Position numbers and translations under genes: made by a program. The notes under the pieces are model-generated. The model saw nothing but the letters and a program-made list of their open reading frames with translations. It was not told the DNA's origin and searched no databases. Shown piece after piece: positions 1 to 5,372 of a stretch of 9,706 bases of DNA. Source of the DNA: Bacteroidales bacterium. Its GTDB lineage: Bacteria > Bacteroidota > Bacteroidia > Bacteroidales > UBA7960. Location: contig DMJL01000108.1 in assembly GCA_003451785.1 (NCBI GenBank), positions 1 to 9,706 of the forward strand, written 5' to 3'. Each line of letters begins with the position of its first letter. Position 1 is the first letter of the stretch.

Positions 1-140
1 TGTCCCATTCCATCCGACAACACAGAAATGGTTCGTTTTTCTTCCTTAATGCGTTGGCTCACAAACATATCGCCACAAATGCGTTCGCCGAAGTGATTTC
101 TTTGGTGCGAGCCAACTTCTATGAAAAAATCTTCTTCCAT
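1..140 (-). CDS. SpoIIE/PP2C-type serine phosphatase, N-terminal part (cut by window edge)
   Basis: Only the first 46 codons are present; the gene runs off the left edge. The ATG at 138-140 lies 5 bp after the stop of the PAS-containing hydrogenase homologue, so the two are surely cotranscribed. The visible part has two signatures of the SpoIIE branch of PP2C phosphatases: CGD (residues 22-24) and LSDGMG (41-46). The aspartates 24 and 43 are the expected metal-binding residues. In the family these enzymes dephosphorylate serine or threonine on partner proteins, often anti-sigma-factor antagonists. SpoIIE phosphatases are known neighbours of one class of sensory [FeFe] hydrogenases, so a role as output of the upstream sensor is inferred. 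The substrate is not visible, and completeness of the catalytic domain cannot be judged. No Shine-Dalgarno sequence precedes the start. Confidence 0.85.
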   Translation of the reverse strand, partial: MEEDFFIEVGSHQRNHFGERICGDMFVSQRIKEEKRTISVLSDGMG

Positions 141-145
141 CTGAG

Positions 146-1996
146 CTATTGCTTTTTAACTTTTTGGTAGGTTTCTATAATGGAATTAAGCATTTTTTCA
201 GTGGCACTCGCTCCTTCTCCCAACAATAGTGCGATGTTTTGAACCATTTTAAGGTTTTCGTCAATCACATCGGTTACGCGGTTTACAATTTCTTCTTGCT
301 GTACTTCAGCCACATGCATGTCTCTAAACACACCGCCAACTATCTTTTTGGATTTCAACGAGTAGATACTAATATTCAGCAGCGTTTCATTGTAAAACAC
401 ATCTTTGCTCACTACATTTTCGTCGTTTTCCAACACATAGCTAAAAAGATTGTAGATATTATGCGGCAGCAGAGATTTTAGATCTGCTCCTACAAGGCCG
501 GGTATCACTTCGTTTACAACAGCAGCATCCTCGCCCAAAATTTTTACAAAACTTATGTTAGAAATCAAAACTCTAAATTTGTCGTCAATAATTACTGCAG
601 CCGAAGGCAGGTTTTGTAGCAGTGCAGATATGGTTTGGGCTTCTTGTTTTATTTTTATGTTCTCATTCAAAAGTCCTTTTTCTACCGTCTGAAGTTGTTC
701 TGTTCGGAATTTAAGTTTCTCGTTGTTAGATTTCAGAACTTTTATGTAATCGCTCTTAGATTTTATGGAGAAGGTAAGACACATTTCGGGTTTGCTAATT
801 CCTTGGCTTATGGAAATTGCAAAATCCCGACAGCTTTTGAAACCACAGGCACTACATGACGATCTTTTTTCCAAATCCTTTCCCAAACTTTTTAAAATTT
901 CTTCAATACGATCTTCTTCCGGCAATGCAAGTCGCTGATCGTCCTTTGTATATGTTCTGGTTAAGTCTAACTGCGAAAACTCCTCCAAATTTTTCTTCCA
1001 AAGTTCTACATCAAGACTTTGTAACCTTTTATTAGCGTAAGCAACCACCATAGATCGGCGAATGAATTTGTTGGAAAAAACCGTTGTGCCCGGTCCCATC
1101 AAACAACCCTGATCGTAAAACAGGCTAAAGTGTTTCTTCATGGTATCGGCCTCTAAGCTAAACTCTTCTACTGCATGCATCATATTCTCTCTTCCGCTTG
1201 CCGAAATGACGGATCCTTTGAGAAGGTCGGAGCTTACTCCTGTTGCGTAAGTAAAACCACTTGGTAGCGGATACAGCGAGCCTAAGTTACCTATCGGTGG
1301 GTCGAAATCGGAATACTCCACCATGGATTCCTTGATGTTGAAGCGATCGAACAATTCTCTGAGCTCTTTGAATGTAAGAACGGCATCCACTTTTTTATCG
1401 CAATCCATAATTTGGGCATCGTGCTTTGCAGAAAGACAGGGACCGAAACAAACAACTTTTATATCTGAGCCGTAAACTTTGCGTGCAACCATTGCAGTAG
1501 CTGTCATTGGCGACACTAAGGGTGCAAGGTTTTCGATTAGCTCAGGGTGAAACTTTTCTACATAAGAGACAAGGCTCGGGCAATTGGCCATTAGGTAATA
1601 TTTACCTTTAAAATTTTGGAGCAGTTCTTTGTATTTGCTCGCCACCAAATCTACTCCAAAGGATATTTCCAGCACGAATCGGAATCCCAATGTGCGAATC
1701 ATCTCTACAAACTTCCTATAATCCAAAATATCGGGAAACTCACCGCTAATGGTGGGATCTACAATAGCAGCAACATTTTGTCCTGACTCAAGCAACTTGA
1801 TGGTATAATCAATACCGCTGATATGCGAAACGGCATTGGAAGCGCAAACATACAAGCAACTTCCACAACCTATGCAACGATTGTGGTTTACCTGTGGCTT
1901 GCCGTCAGTGCGGGTATAAATGGCCTTCACAGGGCAGACCCTCACGCAAGCATAAGATTTGTTGCAGGCTTCCAGATCTATGTTAATTATTTGCAT
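146..1996 (-). CDS. Sensory [FeFe]-hydrogenase-like protein with PAS domain and degenerate H-cluster site
   Basis: 616 residues. Order of domains: a double [4Fe-4S] ferredoxin (Cys 11, 17, 21 with Ser14 in place of the second ligand; Cys 41, 44, 47, 51), an iron-only hydrogenase catalytic-type domain (about 75-320), a four-Cys Fe-S domain (Cys 381, 384, 389, 406), a helical coiled-coil-like linker (about 410-455), a PAS domain (about 455-560) and a helical tail. This is the HydS-type group C architecture, thought to sense H2 or redox state rather than produce H2. The active-site loops are eroded. L1 reads NCP (138-140) instead of CCP, L2 reads PCLSAK (186-191) with Ala at the usual lysine position, and L3 reads FYDQGC (293-298) with Tyr where the first cluster cysteine should be. 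Cys139, Cys187 and Cys298 remain. It lies between a small ferredoxin and a PP2C phosphatase gene, suggesting a phosphatase-linked sensor. Whether it can bind any H-cluster is doubtful. There is no Shine-Dalgarno sequence at the ATG. Confidence 0.9.
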   Translation of the reverse strand: MQIINIDLEACNKSYACVRVCPVKAIYTRTDGKPQVNHNRCIGCGSCLYVCASNAVSHISGIDYTIKLLESGQNVAAIVDPTISGEFPDILDYRKFVEMIRTLGFRFVLEISFGVDLVASKYKELLQNFKGKYYLMANCPSLVSYVEKFHPELIENLAPLVSPMTATAMVARKVYGSDIKVVCFGPCLSAKHDAQIMDCDKKVDAVLTFKELRELFDRFNIKESMVEYSDFDPPIGNLGSLYPLPSGFTYATGVSSDLLKGSVISASGRENMMHAVEEFSLEADTMKKHFSLFYDQGCLMGPGTTVFSNKFIRRSMVVAYANKRLQSLDVELWKKNLEEFSQLDLTRTYTKDDQRLALPEEDRIEEILKSLGKDLEKRSSCSACGFKSCRDFAISISQGISKPEMCLTFSIKSKSDYIKVLKSNNEKLKFRTEQLQTVEKGLLNENIKIKQEAQTISALLQNLPSAAVIIDDKFRVLISNISFVKILGEDAAVVNEVIPGLVGADLKSLLPHNIYNLFSYVLENDENVVSKDVFYNETLLNISIYSLKSKKIVGGVFRDMHVAEVQQEEIVNRVTDVIDENLKMVQNIALLLGEGASATEKMLNSIIETYQKVKKQ

Positions 1997-2030
1997 AATG
2001 GAAGGATTAAAAAGTCAGCAATCACCGACA

Positions 2031-2294
2031 TCATTTATCTAAATGCGTCTCCAAAAAGCTTTCAATAAAACCTATAACATTGAACTCATCCACTTGGGTA
2101 TATCTGATATTGTTTATCTTAATGATAGGCCCGTGCACACATTTGTCCAAGCAATGCGAACCGACAATGGAAATTTTTGCAGATAATCCCATATTGCCAA
2201 GATATTTTTGCACAGCTTGAAGGGTTTTTTTGTTGCCCCTTGAGAAACAACTGCTTCCCATGCAGAATGTAATTTCTATTTCAGAATCGATCAT
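2031..2294 (-). CDS. Small thioredoxin-like [2Fe-2S] ferredoxin
   Basis: 87 residues from the ATG at 2292-2294. The protein has the four-cysteine pattern of the thioredoxin-like [2Fe-2S] ferredoxins related to the C-terminal half of NuoE: Cys11-x4-Cys16 (CMGSSC) and Cys48-x3-Cys52 (CLDKC), followed by GP. It is a single domain without the N-terminal helical part of NuoE. It is the first gene of the leftward unit, 34 bp before the sensory hydrogenase homologue. Electron transfer to or from that protein is the likely job, by inference from position. An in-frame TTG at 2328-2330 would add 12 residues (a hydrophobic stretch), but it falls inside a candidate -7 promoter box, so the ATG is preferred. 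Small ferredoxins of this kind are often neighbours of sensory [FeFe] hydrogenases. Confidence 0.88.
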   Translation of the reverse strand: MIDSEIEITFCMGSSCFSRGNKKTLQAVQKYLGNMGLSAKISIVGSHCLDKCVHGPIIKINNIRYTQVDEFNVIGFIESFLETHLDK

Positions 2295-2327
2295 TATATA
2301 TAAAAAAAATATTATTTCCTTCGATAC

Positions 2328-2363
2328 CAAATGTAAGAATTACTCTAATACGAAGGATTCAAA
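2328..2363 (-). promoter_or_regulatory. Candidate Bacteroidota-type promoter of the leftward unit
   Basis: Read on the minus strand, TACATTTG (2328-2335) matches the -7 consensus TAnnTTTG exactly. A TTTG (2360-2363) lies 24 bp upstream of it, slightly farther than the usual 19-21 bp. Transcription from here would begin near 2321 and leave a short leader before the ATG at 2294. The box overlaps the alternative TTG start, which argues against that start. Confidence 0.4.
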
Positions 2364-2382
2364 TTGTAAAACAAAAATCAGC

Positions 2383-2403
2383 CCCAAAATTTCGGTTTTT
2401 GGG
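2383..2403. repeat. 7-bp inverted repeat (CCCAAAA / TTTTGGG)
   Basis: CCCAAAA at 2383-2389 and TTTTGGG at 2397-2403 are perfect inverted repeats with a 7-nt loop. They lie just upstream of the candidate leftward promoter, so an operator is possible. The stem is short and AT-rich, and no T-tract follows directly, so it is not called a terminator. Confidence 0.35.
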
Positions 2404-2415
2404 TGCAAAGTTTTG

Positions 2416-2464
2416 ATTGATGCAATTTTTTATAAAAACATCAATAGTGTCTACTAAAAAGTAG
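2416..2464. repeat. Adjacent inverted repeats (ATTGATG/CATCAAT and CTACT/AGTAG)
   Basis: ATTGATG (2416-2422) and CATCAAT (2439-2445) form a perfect 7-bp inverted repeat around a 16-nt spacer, which itself contains the 12-bp palindrome TTTTTATAAAAA (2427-2438). Immediately after it, CTACT (2451-2455) and AGTAG (2460-2464) form a 5-bp stem with an AAAA loop. Such clustered dyads could be regulator sites or the end of a decayed mobile element. I found no matching second terminus within the window. Confidence 0.35.
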
Positions 2465-2579
2465 TTTGCGTTCTTTGAAACCATTGATAATCCATGTTTT
2501 GAGAGCTTTTTTACTCCGTGACGATTTGAATTGATTGTTAGCCAATAACAACAGGTAGCTATGAATCCTCGAAAATTTG

Positions 2580-2641
2580 GTTTTTCACAAATTGTTGAAT
2601 GCTTTCATCAACTGTTATTCAATAGAATGACCGTGAAAAAC
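2580..2641. repeat. 62-bp imperfect palindrome
   Basis: GTTTTTCAC (2580-2588) and GTGAAAAAC (2633-2641) are perfect 9-bp inverted repeats. Nested inside and nearly concentric are TTGAAT (2595-2600) and ATTCAA (2617-2622). The arrangement would fold as a long interrupted hairpin in DNA or RNA. It lies within the stretch that also holds the 9-bp tandem repeat, which fits a dispersed repeat or MITE-like element, but copies elsewhere cannot be checked here. Confidence 0.4.
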
Positions 2642-2663
2642 GACGGCACAATCCCTAAAACAG

Positions 2664-2699
2664 ATACAACCCTTACAACCCTTACAACAATTACAACCT
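2664..2699. repeat. Four tandem copies of a 9-bp unit (consensus TTACAACCC)
   Basis: Four consecutive 9-bp units read ATACAACCC, TTACAACCC, TTACAACAA and TTACAACCT. The unit length is a multiple of three, so one plus-strand frame reads as a Thr-Thr-Leu/Ile repeat. The tract sits in otherwise non-coding DNA 240 bp before hydC and may vary in copy number between strains. Confidence 0.75.
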
Positions 2700-2883
2700 A
2701 CCCAAAGGAGGAATTTTTCCTTTCGAACGGAATAGAAGCCAACCTAAATAAATAAGCGGAGCTAAGTATCTTCAAACAAAAGCATTCTCCTATGGGTTTT
2801 CGTTTTCTTTAATGTGAAAGCAACGCCCAAAATGCAACTAACCAAAAGCGTAAATTTTCCTTCATAGTTTTTACACTCCGTCT

Positions 2884-2914
2884 ATTGAATGTATTGTGAA
2901 AACTATTAACATTG
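2884..2914 (+). promoter_or_regulatory. Candidate promoter of the hydCBA operon
   Basis: ATTG (2884-2887) and TAACATTG (2907-2914) are separated by 19 bp. Each differs by one base from the Bacteroidota -33 TTTG and -7 TAnnTTTG boxes. Transcription would begin around 2920, shortly before the hydC ATG at 2939. The match is imperfect, so this is a suggestion only. Confidence 0.38.
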
Positions 2915-2920
2915 TGAAAA
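2893..2920 (+). promoter_or_regulatory. 10-bp direct repeat ATTGTGAAAA, possible operator
   Basis: ATTGTGAAAA occurs at 2893-2902 and again at 2911-2920, 18 bp apart start to start. The copies overlap the spacer and the -7 box of the candidate hydC promoter. Direct repeats in such a position are typical of response-regulator or other activator or repressor sites. The core GTGAAAAA also occurs at 2633-2640 and, on the minus strand, at 2581-2588. Confidence 0.4.
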
Positions 2921-2938
2921 ATTATACAACTTGCATTT

Positions 2939-3409
2939 ATGCGCAAAAAAATAGCCCATTTTCTTGACCGGTTTCCTAATAAACTTCGGGAAGATCTCAT
3001 TCCGCTATTGAGCGACATACAGGCGGAGTTTGGCTATTTGCCCCAAGACGCTATTGTGGAAGTAAGCAATTATTTGTCTATTTCTCTGAATAAAGTGTAT
3101 GGGGTTGCTACATTTTATGACACTTTTTGGTTTTCTCCGAAAGGAAAATTTCATATCAAGGTTTGCAATGGTACAGCCTGTAAAATCGAAAATTCAACTT
3201 TAGTAATTTCGGAGCTTGAGAAGCAACTCAAAATTAACGCTGGGCATACCGACTCTGAAGGTAATTTTAGTCTGGAGATAGTTTCGTGTTTGGGGGGGTG
3301 TGCTCAAGCTCCCGTGATGGAGATAAATCAAGAGTTTCATATTCGTATCAAAATTCAAGAATTGAAATTCATTTTAGCTCAGTGTAATGCCAAAGCAGAA
3401 ATGATATGA
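2939..3409 (+). CDS. hydC: NuoE-like [2Fe-2S] subunit of a HydABC-type hydrogenase (HydC)
   Basis: 156 residues, the usual length for HydC and NuoE subunits. The N-terminal helical part contains LLSDIQAEFGYLP (23-35) and VYGVATFYDTF (53-63), both typical of NuoE. The C-terminal thioredoxin-like domain has the four [2Fe-2S] ligands Cys76, Cys81, Cys117 and Cys121 (CNGTAC and CLGGC). In trimeric [FeFe] hydrogenases this subunit docks on HydB near the FMN site and takes part in NAD(H)-linked electron transfer. The stop overlaps the hydB start as ATGA, so the two are translationally coupled. The ATG at 2939 is the first gene start of the rightward operon and follows a candidate promoter. All ligands are present, so this subunit looks fully functional. 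Confidence 0.93.
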   Translation: MRKKIAHFLDRFPNKLREDLIPLLSDIQAEFGYLPQDAIVEVSNYLSISLNKVYGVATFYDTFWFSPKGKFHIKVCNGTACKIENSTLVISELEKQLKINAGHTDSEGNFSLEIVSCLGGCAQAPVMEINQEFHIRIKIQELKFILAQCNAKAEMI

Positions 3410-5358
3410 ACTTAACAACTGCAGAAAGCATAAAAAAGCTACTTGTACAGAAGGTTTTGCTGGGGCATGAACCTCCCGCTACTCCTGAAATTCTCAAAGA
3501 GTTGAGTTTTTTAGGAAAAGAGCGTATTCACCGCCCATTGATTTATGTAGGTATGGCAAGTTGCGGCACCATTGCGGGAGCATCCAAAATACATGATAGC
3601 ATAAAAGAGTATTTAGAAGGCTACAATTACCAAGTAGATTTGGTAGAAGGCGGTTGCATAGGATTATGTAGCATGGAACCCATTGTGGATATTCAAATGC
3701 CTGGTCGTACGCGCTTGGTTTTTGGCAATGTTAGCAAAGACAAAGTTTCTCTGCTTCTCGATGAGATGCTCAATTACAGCTTGCCTCAAGGAGTAGACAT
3801 TTTGGGGCAGTATAGCAGCCAAATTTTGCAAAATTGGGATGATGTACCCGATATTTCGGCTCATCCGTTTTTTGCCGGACAGCACCGTTTATTGTTGAAG
3901 CATTGCGGAGTTATAGACCCCCTGTCGGTAGCCGAATATATTGCAAAAGGCGGGTATCGAGCCTTTTCGCGTGCAATAGCACAAAAGATGCCGGTGGAGG
4001 TTTGCCAATGCATTGAGGAAAGTAGATTAACGGGACGAGGTGGCGGTAATTTTCCGGTGGGACGCAAATGGAGAATGGTGCAAGAGACTTATGCAAGCCA
4101 AAAGTATTTCATTGCCAATGCCGTAGAAAGCGACCCGGGAAGTTACATGAACAGAATGGTGATGGAAAGCAATCCACATTTGCTCATAGAGTCGCTGCTT
4201 ATCGGTGCCTATGCTACCGCAGCATCAAAAGCCATTCTGTTTACTCGAAGGGAATTTGACCACGCTGCCAAGCAATTTGAAAAAGCCTTGGAGCAAGCTC
4301 GGAACTTTGGATTGGTTGGGCACAATATTTTGGATTCGGGTGTTAGTATTGATATTTCGATAAAAAAAGGAGCCAGGGCTTTCGTTTGTGGAGAAGAAAC
4401 GGCACTGATTAATTCCATAGAGGGCAAGCGAGCTATGCCCCAAGCAAAGCCACCCTATCCTACCGAAAAAGGACTTTGGGACAAACCTACTTGTGTAAAC
4501 AATGTGGAGACACTCATAAATGTACCACTTATCCTACACAAAGGTGCCGAATGGTTCAAGGGCATTGGAACAGAAACCAGCAAAGGCACCAAGCTATTTA
4601 CCCTTTCTGGGCAAACTTCGAATAGGGGAATTATAGAAGTTACCATGGGAGCTACTTTTAGAGAAATAATTTATGGAATTGGCGGAGGTCTAAAAAACAG
4701 TGTGCGTTTTAAAGCATTGCTGCTTGGGATAAATTCGGGCAATTTCATTACAGAGAATACACTCGATGTGCGCATTGATTACAAGGAGTTGCAAAATATT
4801 GGAATTTCGCTGGGTAGTGGTGGTTTTGCAGTAGTTGACCAAACTACTTGTATGGTAGATATTGCTGCACATTTAACCAAATTTTTCCAAAAGGAAAGTT
4901 GTGGCAAGTGCATTCCATGCAGAGAAGGAACAGCAATAATCTCGCAGATATTAGAACAAACCATTAGGAGACCAGATGCAGGAAACAAAACATCTGCATT
5001 GGAGCGTTTCAAAGGCATTATGCAACTCAAGAGCGTATCAACAGTTATCAGAGAAACATCACTTTGTGCCTTAGGAAGATCGGCCCCCAATGCAATTTTG
5101 AGTGTGATGCAAAACTTCAACGATGAACTCAGGAGTCATATTTACGATCGAAAATGTCCTTCGGGTTCGTGCAAGGGTTTGCGTGTGTTCTTCATAGATC
5201 CCAACAAGTGTATAGGCTGCACGGTTTGTTTTAAAAAATGCCCTTCGGATGCTATTGTAGGAACCATCAAACAACCACACCATATTATTGATGAGCGATG
5301 CATAGGTTGTAGTGTTTGTTACGACAGTTGTAAATTTAATGCCATATCGGCATACTAA
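3406..5358 (+). CDS. hydB: NuoF-like flavoprotein subunit of a HydABC-type hydrogenase (HydB), diverged FMN/NADH motifs
   Basis: 650 residues with HydB architecture: an N-terminal thioredoxin-like domain (about 44-120; Cys53, 84, 88, with Val48 at the position of a possible fourth ligand), the NuoF FMN/NADH domain (about 160-400), an SLBB segment, the four-Cys [4Fe-4S] site (Cys 499, 502, 505, 554) and a C-terminal double [4Fe-4S] ferredoxin (Cys 602, 605, 608, 612 and 632, 635, 638, 642). In canonical complexes this subunit carries FMN and exchanges electrons with NAD(H). Parts of the flavin site are standard (CGEETAL 328-334, NNVET 365-369). Others depart from consensus: GRGGGNFPVG (210-219) instead of GRGGAGFPTG, NAVESDPG (238-245) instead of NADEGDPG with the usual Asp replaced by Val240, Phe326 for Tyr, and PPYP for PPFP. 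NAD(H) use is likely but less certain than usual. It is the second gene of the operon. Confidence 0.92.
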   Translation: MNLTTAESIKKLLVQKVLLGHEPPATPEILKELSFLGKERIHRPLIYVGMASCGTIAGASKIHDSIKEYLEGYNYQVDLVEGGCIGLCSMEPIVDIQMPGRTRLVFGNVSKDKVSLLLDEMLNYSLPQGVDILGQYSSQILQNWDDVPDISAHPFFAGQHRLLLKHCGVIDPLSVAEYIAKGGYRAFSRAIAQKMPVEVCQCIEESRLTGRGGGNFPVGRKWRMVQETYASQKYFIANAVESDPGSYMNRMVMESNPHLLIESLLIGAYATAASKAILFTRREFDHAAKQFEKALEQARNFGLVGHNILDSGVSIDISIKKGARAFVCGEETALINSIEGKRAMPQAKPPYPTEKGLWDKPTCVNNVETLINVPLILHKGAEWFKGIGTETSKGTKLFTLSGQTSNRGIIEVTMGATFREIIYGIGGGLKNSVRFKALLLGINSGNFITENTLDVRIDYKELQNIGISLGSGGFAVVDQTTCMVDIAAHLTKFFQKESCGKCIPCREGTAIISQILEQTIRRPDAGNKTSALERFKGIMQLKSVSTVIRETSLCALGRSAPNAILSVMQNFNDELRSHIYDRKCPSGSCKGLRVFFIDPNKCIGCTVCFKKCPSDAIVGTIKQPHHIIDERCIGCSVCYDSCKFNAISAY

Positions 5359-5372
5359 TTTCTTTTTTGAAA

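Larger units (their letters stand above)
2295..2938. other. Divergent intergenic region with promoters and repeat remnants
   Basis: About 640 bp lie between the two divergent units, with no convincing gene. Each end carries a candidate promoter. The middle (about 2380-2700) holds several inverted repeats and a 9-bp tandem repeat, described separately. A plus-strand reading frame from the ATG at 2561 to 2755 encodes 64 residues, including a Thr-rich stretch produced by the tandem repeat; it has no Shine-Dalgarno sequence and no family I recognise. On the minus strand a 47-codon frame without a start codon ends at TGA 2441-2443 and is rich in Lys and Arg near its end; it could be the tail of a lost gene such as a transposase, but this is not shown. 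From 2756 to about 2880 I see nothing distinctive. Confidence 0.6.

Noticed and set aside
2292..2330. TTG start giving the small ferredoxin 12 extra residues
   Set aside because: The TTG lies inside a perfect TAnnTTTG box, the added residues are hydrophobic and unlike the family, and an ATG follows at the right place before the first ligand motif.
2383..2403. The CCCAAAA/TTTTGGG hairpin as a transcription terminator
   Set aside because: The stem is short, there is no T-tract immediately after it on either strand, and no gene ends just before it.
2561..2755. Plus-strand 64-codon open frame beginning MNPRKFGF
   Set aside because: It has no Shine-Dalgarno sequence, no recognisable family, and a Thr-rich stretch created by the 9-bp tandem repeat. 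It overlaps a palindrome and a minus-strand relic. It may be part of a repeat, but there is not enough to call it a gene.
2809..3018. Minus-strand 69-codon open frame
   Set aside because: It overlaps the start of hydC and the candidate promoter on the opposite strand. Its translation has no family features.
3541..3672. Missing fourth cysteine in the HydB N-terminal thioredoxin-like domain as evidence of decay
   Set aside because: Val48 stands where some homologues have Cys, but I recall many HydB/NuoF-type proteins with the same three-cysteine pattern in this domain, so it is probably normal for the subgroup.
5359..5372. TTG at 5367 as the hydA start
   Set aside because: The ATG six bases later is the better start, and the resulting 573 residues place the L1 and L2 ligands at the same numbers as in the well-studied CpI enzyme.
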